Below, in pieces: positions 18,041 through 26,676 of a stretch of DNA of 44,505 nt (its first letter is position 1; every line of letters begins with the position of its first letter). Under the pieces are notes generated by a model. The model did not search any database, had not been told where the DNA came from, and worked only from the letters and a program-made list of their open reading frames with translations. The translations under genes and the position numbers were made by a program. Origin of the DNA: Roseibacillus sp. (lineage in GTDB: Bacteria > Verrucomicrobiota > Verrucomicrobiia > Verrucomicrobiales > Akkermansiaceae); assembly GCA_029242545.1 (NCBI GenBank), contig JAQWTV010000127.1:1-44505 (forward strand), given 5' to 3'.

Positions 18041-19126
18041 CTATAGCTCCTCCAGCGTGTCACATATCCTCTCGGCAGCATCCATCACGGACAAAGCACC
18101 AGCAGCCTGGTTCATAATTTCCAGCTTCGCTGGATCACCGAGAATCTCACCAACCAATCCTGCCAGATCTGAAACATTAAGATGAGACTCCGGAACCAAC
18201 ACAGATGCCCCCGCCTCCTCAAAACATCGGGCATTGAATGTCTGGTGGTCGTCCGCGGCATGGGGATACGGCACTAAAATCGATGGAAGACCGAGCGAGG
18301 ACAACTCGCTCAGGCTAGCTCCCCCTGAGCGGCTGATAACCAGAGTGCTCGCCGCATAGGCGGCAGGCATGTCATCACAGAATCCAAGCACTATGTGTCC
18401 CTCTCGACCTCCAACAAGCTCCCTCACCCTCTCTTCATCCTGACGACCAGCCACGTGCAGCCACTGCACTCCCTCTCCAAGAAAATTCGCCGCCTCTACC
18501 ACAAGCGTATTTAAAGCCTTTGCTCCCTGGCTGCCGCCGAAACAGAGCACCACCGGCTGGTCTGGCTTAAGTCCGAACCTCACTTTAGCCTCTCTGCTAT
18601 CGGGCAGCTCGCCAAACTCACTACGAACCGGAGTTCCGGTCACCTCTACCTTTCCCGATTCAAAATATCCTCTAGCAGCGTCAAGTCCCAACAGAACCCT
18701 GTTGCACCATCTCGCCCCAAGCCGGTTCGCCTTACCCGGAAGCGCATTCGAGTCATGAAGGGCGGTGGGCAACCCCATTTTACTGGCCGCGTAGATTGGA
18801 GGCAGGGAGGTAAACCCACCCATTCCCAACACAACCTCAACCCGCCGATTCTTGAAAATCTTCCTGGACTGCCTGACGGTCCTCCAAAGCTTCACTAGGA
18901 ATGGAATCATCCGAAATGAAAGAGTGGGAGGCTTGGCAATGGCGGCAACACTAACAAAATCGAGGCCCCCATATTTTGCTGAGGCGTCGGCATCCACCCT
19001 TTTCCGTGATATCAAAAGCAGGGGATTGTGCCCCCTTCTTCGCAATTCCTCAGCAACTGCGATTCCCGGAAAAAGGTGCCCTCCAGTGCCCCCGCAGGCG
19101 ATAACGATAGAAAGTTTCCGAGACAC
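18041..19126 (-). CDS. murG: Lipid II synthase MurG
   Basis: A 361-residue GT28 glycosyltransferase that adds GlcNAc to lipid I to give lipid II on the inner face of the membrane. The acceptor-binding loop CGGTGGHLFPGIAVA is at 11-25, GMGGFTSLPP near 97, and the donor-side motifs CFGGSQGAKALN and ISRSGGASLSELSSLGLPSILVP follow. The start codon is GTG with an AAGG sequence about 10 nt upstream, one of the few visible Shine-Dalgarno elements here. It follows ftsW by 56 nt. Confidence 0.95.
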   Translation of the reverse strand: MSRKLSIVIACGGTGGHLFPGIAVAEELRRRGHNPLLLISRKRVDADASAKYGGLDFVSVAAIAKPPTLSFRMIPFLVKLWRTVRQSRKIFKNRRVEVVLGMGGFTSLPPIYAASKMGLPTALHDSNALPGKANRLGARWCNRVLLGLDAARGYFESGKVEVTGTPVRSEFGELPDSREAKVRFGLKPDQPVVLCFGGSQGAKALNTLVVEAANFLGEGVQWLHVAGRQDEERVRELVGGREGHIVLGFCDDMPAAYAASTLVISRSGGASLSELSSLGLPSILVPYPHAADDHQTFNARCFEEAGASVLVPESHLNVSDLAGLVGEILGDPAKLEIMNQAAGALSVMDAAERICDTLEEL

Positions 19127-19182
19127 AGTGTTTACGCCTTGGACCCCATAAGACAGAGGAGAAAAAGCCAGCCTTTTGTTAT

Positions 19183-20334
19183 CTATATTTTCAAGGCTAG
19201 TTGTCTTTCTCTAATTACTGGCAACTCCTTGCGGCTGGCGTGATCAGAGCGCCGGTGCAGGCTGATAAGCAACCCTACCGCAACAAGGGTGAAAACTAGA
19301 TTCGTCCCTCCGTAGCTGACAAAAGGCAGCGGAAGACCAGTGTTGGGCAAGACACTTGTGGCAACTCCGATATTCATTAGGGCAGGGATTGTCACCACTA
19401 CCGTGAGACCGATTCCAAGGAGCCTTCCAAACAGGTCCGGCGCATGTAATGCGATCGAGATCCCACAAGTACTGATAAGAACAAAGCAGAATACGATGCC
19501 AAGAGTGCAAAGGAGCCCAAGCTCTTCCCCGGCTACCGGAAAGATAAAATCAGTGTGTGCCTCTGGCAGATATCCATGTTTCTCGGCACCATTACCAAGT
19601 CCGGCTCCGAGAATCCCCCCAGATGCCAGCGCTAACTTGGAACGATACTGCTGGTATCCCGCCTTTCTCTGAACATCAGGATCATCGAGATTCAGAAGAG
19701 CTTCAAACTTCATCCTCCGGTAAGGGTCACTCTCAACGGCAGTATATAAGCCCAGGAACCCAACTACTGTAACAAGACACAACAGCGACATGCGCGTGCC
19801 TGCCGCAAACATGACAAGAAACCCAGCCCCACCCAGCGCGACCGCTGTTCCCATATCCTTTTCGAAGAAAATAAGTGCTACCGGAATTCCAAGCACAAGC
19901 CCCGGCATCACGAACCCCTTGATCAATGATTTCGCCTCAGCCCGGTATTGGGAAAACCACGCTGCCAGGGCTATGATGACGATTAGCTTTGCTACCTCTG
20001 AGGGTTGAAACCGCCCGATCACCGGCGCCCAGATCCAGCGCGCCTCCCCCTTGACTACTACTTGCACCCCGGGAATGTAGCAAAGCGCCAGCAGCGCGCA
20101 CCCAAGGACAAGCAATGGCATCCATATCCTTCGTAGGATCCTGTAATCCAGACACCCGGCAATGAGAGCCATCACCAGACCAACTCCTGCAAAAATACCC
20201 TGCCGTTTGACAAGGAGGTAGGGATCATCATCAACTCCATGAACCCATGCGCTGGTGCTTGCCAACATCACGAGTCCGAGAGCCACCAGAGTGACTACGG
20301 AAATACAGAGGACTATGGCAGCACGACGGCCCAT
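19183..20334 (-). CDS. ftsW: SEDS peptidoglycan polymerase FtsW
   Basis: A 383-residue polytopic protein of the SEDS family with about ten hydrophobic spans. Diagnostic motifs are GRFQPSEVAKLIVII, a loop with YQQYRSKLALASGGILGAGLG, PEAHTDFIFPVAGEELG, and the C-terminal PNTGLPLPFVSYGGTN. In the family, FtsW polymerises lipid II into glycan strands together with a class B PBP, here FtsI of the same cluster. It could be RodA by fold, but its position beside murG and in the same operon as ftsI, ftsA and ftsZ supports FtsW. It lies 25 nt downstream of the LysM gene. Confidence 0.93.
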   Translation of the reverse strand: MGRRAAIVLCISVVTLVALGLVMLASTSAWVHGVDDDPYLLVKRQGIFAGVGLVMALIAGCLDYRILRRIWMPLLVLGCALLALCYIPGVQVVVKGEARWIWAPVIGRFQPSEVAKLIVIIALAAWFSQYRAEAKSLIKGFVMPGLVLGIPVALIFFEKDMGTAVALGGAGFLVMFAAGTRMSLLCLVTVVGFLGLYTAVESDPYRRMKFEALLNLDDPDVQRKAGYQQYRSKLALASGGILGAGLGNGAEKHGYLPEAHTDFIFPVAGEELGLLCTLGIVFCFVLISTCGISIALHAPDLFGRLLGIGLTVVVTIPALMNIGVATSVLPNTGLPLPFVSYGGTNLVFTLVAVGLLISLHRRSDHASRKELPVIRERQLALKI

Positions 20335-20359
20335 GAGATTTCGCTAATGGGTAATGCTC

Positions 20360-21184
20360 CTAGCGAGCAGGAATCCTTAACTTCATGTTCACCTGGAGTT
20401 TGCGTGCATCTTCGATCTTATTCGCCTCCAGTAGCGTCTCGACCGGGATCTTGAAGAGTCTCGCGATCTTCCATGCAGTATCACCACTTTGCACGGCATA
20501 GGTCCTGAAGGGGGCATTATCCTCAGGAACAGGGATGGCCCGGGGCACAGGAACTTCTTCTCCGGAAATCACACTCACCTCCTCTTTGACAGACAAAGCA
20601 GGCGGCACCCTGCCCGGACTGACACCAGACACCTGGAGGGCCACCCCTTCTTCTGACCCTGAAACCCTCGCAGTTGAACCCGCATCGGGAACTGATATAT
20701 GAGCTGGGAGGACTTCGGGATTTACCGTTCTGCTCACCGGGATCCTCAGAATCGCGCCTGGGTCGAGACCCTTACTTCCATTAAGATCTCTCAGCTCCTG
20801 AACGTCGACACTCTTAAGTCGAGCAATTCGGTCGTAGGTATCACCAGTCGAGACGAAGTAAAACGTTTCACCACTCTTCGCTACCGGCTTCGGACTCGTA
20901 GCAGGCGGATCGGCAGAAGCCACTTCCTTCTTGGCCCCCTCTGGAGTTGCTACCACGTCATCAGCTGTGACCCGGTTATGAATAAAGATCGCAGCAATAG
21001 CCGCGACATGAAGGATGAGGATAACGAAGAGCGCTCTTGCTACACCGAGATTGGGCACTTCCGAGGCTAGATCGGCACTAGCGGCAACCCTTTGGCGCTT
21101 TCGCCGGGACACCTTCGAATGAAAAATGAAGAGCCCTCCCCCGCCTGTAGCGATTCTTTTTTTCTGTAACGATTGTCTTTTCAT
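20360..21184 (-). CDS. Membrane-anchored protein with two LysM domains
   Basis: A 274-residue bitopic protein. A basic cytoplasmic N-terminus of about 48 residues precedes one membrane span (about 49-70, ARALFVILILHVAAIAAIF). In the periplasm lies a LysM domain at about 106-150 (STGDTYDRIARLKSV, ending in LRIP). A Pro/Val/Glu-rich linker follows, then a second LysM at about 228-272 (VQSGDTAWKIARLFKI, ending in LRIP). LysM domains bind GlcNAc in peptidoglycan. No catalytic domain is visible, so it is a binder, not a hydrolase. It sits between murD and ftsW in the division cluster, 31 nt and 25 nt away. I infer a role in localising septal wall synthesis; the function is unproven. Confidence 0.85.
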   Translation of the reverse strand: MKRQSLQKKRIATGGGGLFIFHSKVSRRKRQRVAASADLASEVPNLGVARALFVILILHVAAIAAIFIHNRVTADDVVATPEGAKKEVASADPPATSPKPVAKSGETFYFVSTGDTYDRIARLKSVDVQELRDLNGSKGLDPGAILRIPVSRTVNPEVLPAHISVPDAGSTARVSGSEEGVALQVSGVSPGRVPPALSVKEEVSVISGEEVPVPRAIPVPEDNAPFRTYAVQSGDTAWKIARLFKIPVETLLEANKIEDARKLQVNMKLRIPAR

Positions 21185-21215
21185 GTGGGTGTTAGTTGTC
21201 AGGTGAAATTGGTCC

Positions 21216-22523
21216 CTACTTCAGGGCATGGACTATGGTTCGGTAGGCATCACCTCGTTCTTCATATCCTGAAAACATGTCGAAGGAGGAAGTGCCCGGA
21301 GAGAAAAGAACTGTTCCACCCGGCCCGGAGGCCTCTCGCGCACACTGGACCGCATCTTCTAATGACTCCGCTCCAACAGTGCTCACTGCCTGAGAAAAGA
21401 TGTCGATCAAGCTGCCGCGGATCTCACCGAAAACCACTATTTGGCTCACTCTGCCCTCGAGAACCGCGAGAAGCGGTGTGTAATCCAACCCCTTCTCTTT
21501 ACCCCCTGCAATCAGAACCGTAGGGCGACACTGAGACCGGAGCGCAGCCTCGAGAGCATGTAGATTAGTCGCTTTTGAATCATTGATGTACTCAACTCCG
21601 TCAAGGATTCTTACGAGTTCGCACCGGTGAAGTGGTGGCGCATACTCCGCAAAAACCGACACTGCCGTATCGGGCAATACGTTGACCGCCTCTACCGCGG
21701 CGAGGGCCGCCATAACATTTTCGGCATTATGCAGACCACGTAATCGCGTATCCTCCAGATCAAAAACCTTGGTGCCCTGACGGAGAATTCCAGTTCCGCA
21801 GAGAGCATAATCAGCATCAGGTTGTGTCGCTGAAAAACTGATACGAGACGCACATATTTCTCCAACTTCCTCGCCAAACCGAACCACCGCGGCATCATCT
21901 TCCCGCTGATTCTTAAAAATTCGCTGCTTGGCTCCATGATATTCATCCACACTCCGGTAGCGATCCATATGGTCTGGAGAAAAATTTAACCAGACCGCAA
22001 CGTCAGGCCTGAACGTCCTGACCGTCTCAAGCTGGAACGATGACAACTCAAGGGAGACTGCCTCTGGCGGAATTTTCTCCAGGACAACATCTGATAACGG
22101 GCGCCCATAATTCCCACACGCCTCACAGCTCTTTCCTCCCGCCTCCATCATCCTTTGAACCAGTTCGGTAGTAGTGGTTTTTCCGTTGGTTCCGGTAATC
22201 CCAATGACCAGGCCCTCGAAATAACGAGATGCAAATTCAGTTTCGCCGATGAACTCTCCGGCGCCTTCGGCAAACGAGCTCGCAAATTCGCCTTCTGTCT
22301 CAATCCCCGGACTGATAACCACGACATCAGCCTCGCAGCCTTTTCCCGTCTCCTCGGTAGCGAGCGGATGACACCCGACATCCCCCCCTATGCCATCGAA
22401 AACCTCTGGCGGACCGGAATCATACACAACAACCTCTCCCCCATTGCACAGGGCAAGATTAGCCGCAGCCCGCCCACTCCGGCCCGCACCTAAAATTGCA
22501 ATTTTTTGTCCTGTGAGATTCAT
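21216..22523 (-). CDS. murD: UDP-N-acetylmuramoylalanine--D-glutamate ligase
   Basis: A 435-residue Mur ligase adding D-glutamate to UDP-MurNAc-L-Ala in the cytoplasm. It shows the N-terminal GAGRSGRAAA, the ATP loop GITGTNGKTTTTEL near 110-122, LELSSFQLET, the NFSPDHMDRY motif, and NDSKATNLHALEAAL with its lysine. The end carries the MurD signature LFSPGTSSFDMFSGYEERG. Its start is three bases after the mraY stop, so translation is probably coupled. Confidence 0.95.
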   Translation of the reverse strand: MNLTGQKIAILGAGRSGRAAANLALCNGGEVVVYDSGPPEVFDGIGGDVGCHPLATEETGKGCEADVVVISPGIETEGEFASSFAEGAGEFIGETEFASRYFEGLVIGITGTNGKTTTTELVQRMMEAGGKSCEACGNYGRPLSDVVLEKIPPEAVSLELSSFQLETVRTFRPDVAVWLNFSPDHMDRYRSVDEYHGAKQRIFKNQREDDAAVVRFGEEVGEICASRISFSATQPDADYALCGTGILRQGTKVFDLEDTRLRGLHNAENVMAALAAVEAVNVLPDTAVSVFAEYAPPLHRCELVRILDGVEYINDSKATNLHALEAALRSQCRPTVLIAGGKEKGLDYTPLLAVLEGRVSQIVVFGEIRGSLIDIFSQAVSTVGAESLEDAVQCAREASGPGGTVLFSPGTSSFDMFSGYEERGDAYRTIVHALK

Positions 22524-22526
22524 TCT

Positions 22527-23780
22527 TTAGAGAACTTTAAGGAGTCCTAGCCCGGCCATTGCCAGCAAGATGGAAACGATCCAGAAGCGAATGATAACCT
22601 GGCTTTCATGCCATCCCCGCAGCTCGAAATGATGATGGATCGGGGCCATTGCGAAAATCCGTTTGCCCCGGAGCTTGAAACTCCCAACTTGAAGGATCAC
22701 CGAGAGAGCTTCAGCGACGAATACTCCGCCAATTACCACGAGAAGGAGCTCCTGTTTCGTGCAGATTGCCGCTGTTCCCAAGGCTCCACCAATCGCCAAC
22801 GAGCCAGTGTCGCCCATAAAGACCTTGGCTGGATGACAATTCCACCAGAGGAAGCCCATTCCAGAACCTACAAGGGCCATCAAAACAATACTGAGTTCCC
22901 CCAGTAGCGGGTGAAATGGAATGTGCAGATACTCCAACCCCACGATACGACCTGCAAGGTAGGCCACCACCGCATAGGCCAGCGAGACCGTCACCGTGCA
23001 CCCGGTCGCCAGACCATCAAGCCCATCTGTAAGGTTCACCGCGTTGGAGCAACCTGTGATGATCAGCATAAAAAATGGAATCGCTAACCATGACAGGTTG
23101 ATCAAGGGCTTCCTGACGAGCGGAAATCCAACTTCGCTAAACCGGTAGCTCTCCACCTCTGGGCCACCGGCCGCCTCTCCCTCACCAGAGCTAGACCCAC
23201 CCGCATCAGAAACCTCTAGCAGGAATCCCTGCCGCTGTTCCAGTGCCTCAGCATCAGTAAGGCCAATGGCGGAAACCTCCGGCTTGAACAGGAGAAAACA
23301 GGCTGCAAGAAGCCCAATCAAAAGCTGCCAAAAGAGCTTCTGCCGCGGACTAATTCCTGCCGAATTTTTTCGGACGACCTTGTTGTAGTCATCGATGAAA
23401 CCCAGCAAGCCAAGCGAGAGCATGACGCAACAGGTAACTGCTACGAACGGATTGAAGGCTCTACCGCAGAGAACTACCGAGGTGAGCACGGCCCCGATGA
23501 TCAGAACTCCTCCCATTGTAGGCGTCCCCGCCTTATCCCCGTGTAATTCTGCTAACTTATGAACTTCTTCAGCACTCCGGATAGGCTGCCCCACCTTAAG
23601 CGAAATCAACTTTCGAATCACTGAGGGACCAAACGAATAGATCAGAAGGAAGGACAACAGGGTGGCCAGACCCGCCCTTACCGTGATATACTGGAGGATA
23701 TTCAGAAAGCTGAAGGCCTCGGCCCAGTCCGCACCTGATGTGCGGGCTTGCTCCCATTGTTCGTAAATCCAGTAGAGCAT
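22527..23780 (-). CDS. mraY: Phospho-MurNAc-pentapeptide transferase MraY
   Basis: A 417-residue polytopic enzyme that makes lipid I from UDP-MurNAc-pentapeptide and undecaprenyl phosphate. Motifs are GTPTMGGVLII at 85-95, GFIDDYNKV at 127-135 with the catalytic aspartates, NAVNLTDGLDGLA at 246-258, FMGDTGSLAIGG, and the His-rich MAPIHHHFE. The frame is open to 23888, but the ATG at 23780 overlaps the murF stop by one base (TAATG) and gives the family N-terminus. The loop at about 167-230, rich in Gly, Ser and Glu, is some 40 residues longer than in E. coli MraY (360 residues). Confidence 0.95.
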   Translation of the reverse strand: MLYWIYEQWEQARTSGADWAEAFSFLNILQYITVRAGLATLLSFLLIYSFGPSVIRKLISLKVGQPIRSAEEVHKLAELHGDKAGTPTMGGVLIIGAVLTSVVLCGRAFNPFVAVTCCVMLSLGLLGFIDDYNKVVRKNSAGISPRQKLFWQLLIGLLAACFLLFKPEVSAIGLTDAEALEQRQGFLLEVSDAGGSSSGEGEAAGGPEVESYRFSEVGFPLVRKPLINLSWLAIPFFMLIITGCSNAVNLTDGLDGLATGCTVTVSLAYAVVAYLAGRIVGLEYLHIPFHPLLGELSIVLMALVGSGMGFLWWNCHPAKVFMGDTGSLAIGGALGTAAICTKQELLLVVIGGVFVAEALSVILQVGSFKLRGKRIFAMAPIHHHFELRGWHESQVIIRFWIVSILLAMAGLGLLKVL

Positions 23781-25171
23781 TAGTTCGTAGTTTGGGGGAA
23801 AACTTGGTTCATCACGCGCTCCACGGCGGCCTGCCGACTTCCCTTGAAAAGCACGGTATCGCCTGCGCGCAGCGTCTCCTTCAACCACTGAGCCGCATCC
23901 TCATATCTGTCAAAGTGCTCCACCACTGATCCGCCTTCCCGTCTCGCTCCCTCCGCGATCCGAGCGGCCTCGACCCCTACGCTTACGACCTGCAATTGCT
24001 GCTTGGCCGCATGCTTTCCTACCTGAAGATGCATATCTTCGGAAAACCGGCCCAACTCGCCCATCATCCCCAGAACCACCGTCCGACTACTCCCATTTAA
24101 GGCTGGAAGATCAGCTACTACCCCGATAGCTGCACGCACGGAGTCTGGGTTTGCGTTATAGGTGTCATCATAAATTGTGATCCCTTTCTTCTCAAAGCAC
24201 CGGAGCCGTCCACCAGTAAGTCGAGCACCTTGCAATCCAAGAGCAATCTCATCCGGTGACAATCCAAGGGCCCACCCCGCCCCAGCAGCCAGCAAGGCAT
24301 TATTGACCATATGCCGTCCCGCGACCTTCAGCTGAACTTGGGAGTTACTCTCACCATCGATCACGAGATCGAAGGAAGAGCCACCTTCAGAACTGCACAG
24401 TGATTCAGCCCGTATAACTCCTCGACCATTTCCCACCGCTACCGCCCTGGCAGGGCTTCTGGAGGCAAAATACTCCGCGAACTCACACCCCGCTGTAATG
24501 AGAAGCGTCCCCACTTCTGGAAGAGCTCTTCCGAGCGCTCCTTTCTCCTCTGCAATAGCCTCCTTACTTCCCAGGAACTCAATATGTGCATGTCCGACAT
24601 TCGTGATGATCCCGATCTGAGGCTTTGCTATTTCACATAATGGCGCAATCTCCCCTGGGTGATTCATCCCCATCTCAAGCACGAGGACTTCATCCGTATC
24701 ATCGGCCTCGAGCAGAGTCAGCGGCAGCCCGATATGGTTATTCAAATTACCCCGGGTGGCATGAACGGCATAGCGTTGTCCCACAACCGAGGCGCAAAAG
24801 TCCTTTGTGCTGGTCTTGCCATTAGAACCGGTGATTCCAATGACAATAACATCCAACTGCTCCCGATACCACTTAGCGAGTTTCTGGAGAGCGATGGGGG
24901 TATCCTCCACCTTGATAACCGGAACCTCTCCTGCTTCATAAATCTCCGCAGTGCTACTACTTACAATCAATCCTGCCGCACCCTTGCTCACCGCCTCCTC
25001 GAGGAATTGATGCCCGTCGAAATTATCACCACGCAGAGCAAAATAGAGAGCTCCAGATCTTAGAGTCCGAGTGTCCGTAGAGACCCCCGACTCAACCATG
25101 AGATCATCTCGACCTGCAATAAGATCACCTCCCATCGCCTCGACCAGCGTCCTGACAGAGTAGCGATTCAT
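23780..25171 (-). CDS. murF: UDP-MurNAc-tripeptide--D-alanyl-D-alanine ligase
   Basis: A 463-residue Mur ligase that adds D-Ala-D-Ala, the product of ddl in the same cluster, to complete the pentapeptide. It has STDTRTLRSGALYFALRG near the N-terminus, the ATP loop GITGSNGKTSTKDF near 114-126, VLEMGMNHPGEIA, and IYDDTYNANPDSV. Its start overlaps the end of murE by four bases (ATGA) and its stop overlaps the mraY start by one, indicating tight translational coupling. Confidence 0.95.
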   Translation of the reverse strand: MNRYSVRTLVEAMGGDLIAGRDDLMVESGVSTDTRTLRSGALYFALRGDNFDGHQFLEEAVSKGAAGLIVSSSTAEIYEAGEVPVIKVEDTPIALQKLAKWYREQLDVIVIGITGSNGKTSTKDFCASVVGQRYAVHATRGNLNNHIGLPLTLLEADDTDEVLVLEMGMNHPGEIAPLCEIAKPQIGIITNVGHAHIEFLGSKEAIAEEKGALGRALPEVGTLLITAGCEFAEYFASRSPARAVAVGNGRGVIRAESLCSSEGGSSFDLVIDGESNSQVQLKVAGRHMVNNALLAAGAGWALGLSPDEIALGLQGARLTGGRLRCFEKKGITIYDDTYNANPDSVRAAIGVVADLPALNGSSRTVVLGMMGELGRFSEDMHLQVGKHAAKQQLQVVSVGVEAARIAEGARREGGSVVEHFDRYEDAAQWLKETLRAGDTVLFKGSRQAAVERVMNQVFPQTTN

Positions 25172-26670
25172 ACGCGATCCTCTCCCCTCGCCTTGCGACG
25201 CGCATCCATTGCGTTCCGCGTCTCTTTCCGGTCGTCAAAGAGGGCTCGGTCGCCAGCAACCTCCTGGTAACTCTCATGCCCTTTTCCCGCGACCAACACG
25301 ATATCCCCTCCCCTAGCTTCTTGGATCGCAGCCCGAATTGCTTCACCCCGGTCGACAATCCGCTCGTAAACGGCGCCCGACATTCCCTCTTCGATATCGG
25401 CAATAATCCTCTCCGGATCTTCCGAACGCGGGTTATCGGAGGTCACCACGCAATAATCACTATGGCGGGATGCCACCGCTCCCATCAGAGGACGTTTTTC
25501 CCTGTCCCGATCTCCCCCGCATCCAAACACTGTTATTAAACGTCGGGGATCCAGACCGCGCAGAGAACGACAGACATTCTGAAGTGCATCTGGCGTATGG
25601 GCGTAATCTACAAAAACGGTAGCGCCGTCCATCGAGCCAACACACTCCACTCTTCCCGGCACTTGGGGCGCATTCGCCAGAGCCGCGATTCCTTCTCGAA
25701 GAGGAATCTTGAGGGCTACCGAGGAAGCGAGTGCGCCAAGCGCATTGTAAACATTGAATCGCCCAATAAGAGGCAGCCTGACAAGATAAGACTTTCCCTT
25801 TGCGAAGAGCTGAAAGCGAGTCTCCTGAGCTGTTTGTTGAACATTCCCCGCTCGAAAATCAGACTCAACACCAAAACCATAGGAAAGAACATTCATTCTC
25901 CCACTGAATTCTCGGATAAGAGCTTCTCCATAAGGATCATCTCCGTTGATTATCGCCACCGGATTCTTTCCCGCCGAACGCTCCGCTGCATTCTCGAATA
26001 GACGCCGTTTGGACGCGAAATACTGTTCCATCGAGCCATGGTAATCGAGGTGGTCCCGGGTCAGATTCGTAAAAACGGCAACATCAAATGCAATCGCGTC
26101 CGCTCGTCTTTGATCAAGACCCTGCGACGAAACCTCCAGGGCAACCCCTGGACAACCATTGTTGCGAATCCGCGCCAGCAAACTTTGGAGACTAATAGGA
26201 CCTGGGGTCGTGAAGTCTGCTTGCTCCTGTGTCATTCCATCATCAGACACCACTGTTCCAACAAGCCCCGCCCGTTGCATCGTTTGCTTCATGATCCGAT
26301 GAACCAGAAAAGCAGTAGTGGTTTTACCATTTGTTCCCGTAACGCCGACGACCCTCAGATCTTCCGATGGATTTCCGTTCCACTCACTCGACAGGGCACC
26401 CAGGGCCTGGCGTGAATCCGGAACCAGTATGGAGCTAACTCCGTCTGGCATATTTTCACGAACAGCTCGTTCAACTACCACTCCAGCGGCTCCCTGTTCG
26501 ATCGCAGCATCCACAAAATCATGACCATCGGAGATCATCCCCTTCACCGCTATAAAGAGGTCTCCTGCTCGCACCTTCCTGCTATCATCCTGCAGACCCA
26601 GGATCTCACGATCTAATGACCCAACAGCAGATGCTCGGGGCAGGACAGCTACTAGTTCGCGCAGGATCAT
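25168..26670 (-). CDS. murE: UDP-MurNAc-L-Ala-D-Glu--meso-diaminopimelate ligase
   Basis: A 500-residue Mur ligase adding the third stem-peptide residue. ATP loop GVTGTNGKTTTAFLV, TPGPISLQSLLA, and the substrate-specificity motif DNPRSEDPE are present. DNPR is the established signature for meso-diaminopimelate; lysine enzymes differ here. The longest frame starts with TTG at 26676, two codons earlier and directly against the ftsI stop. I prefer the ATG at 26670 (MILRELV). No Shine-Dalgarno sequence helps to decide. Confidence 0.94.
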   Translation of the reverse strand: MILRELVAVLPRASAVGSLDREILGLQDDSRKVRAGDLFIAVKGMISDGHDFVDAAIEQGAAGVVVERAVRENMPDGVSSILVPDSRQALGALSSEWNGNPSEDLRVVGVTGTNGKTTTAFLVHRIMKQTMQRAGLVGTVVSDDGMTQEQADFTTPGPISLQSLLARIRNNGCPGVALEVSSQGLDQRRADAIAFDVAVFTNLTRDHLDYHGSMEQYFASKRRLFENAAERSAGKNPVAIINGDDPYGEALIREFSGRMNVLSYGFGVESDFRAGNVQQTAQETRFQLFAKGKSYLVRLPLIGRFNVYNALGALASSVALKIPLREGIAALANAPQVPGRVECVGSMDGATVFVDYAHTPDALQNVCRSLRGLDPRRLITVFGCGGDRDREKRPLMGAVASRHSDYCVVTSDNPRSEDPERIIADIEEGMSGAVYERIVDRGEAIRAAIQEARGGDIVLVAGKGHESYQEVAGDRALFDDRKETRNAMDARRKARGEDRV

Positions 26671-26676
26671 GGCCAA

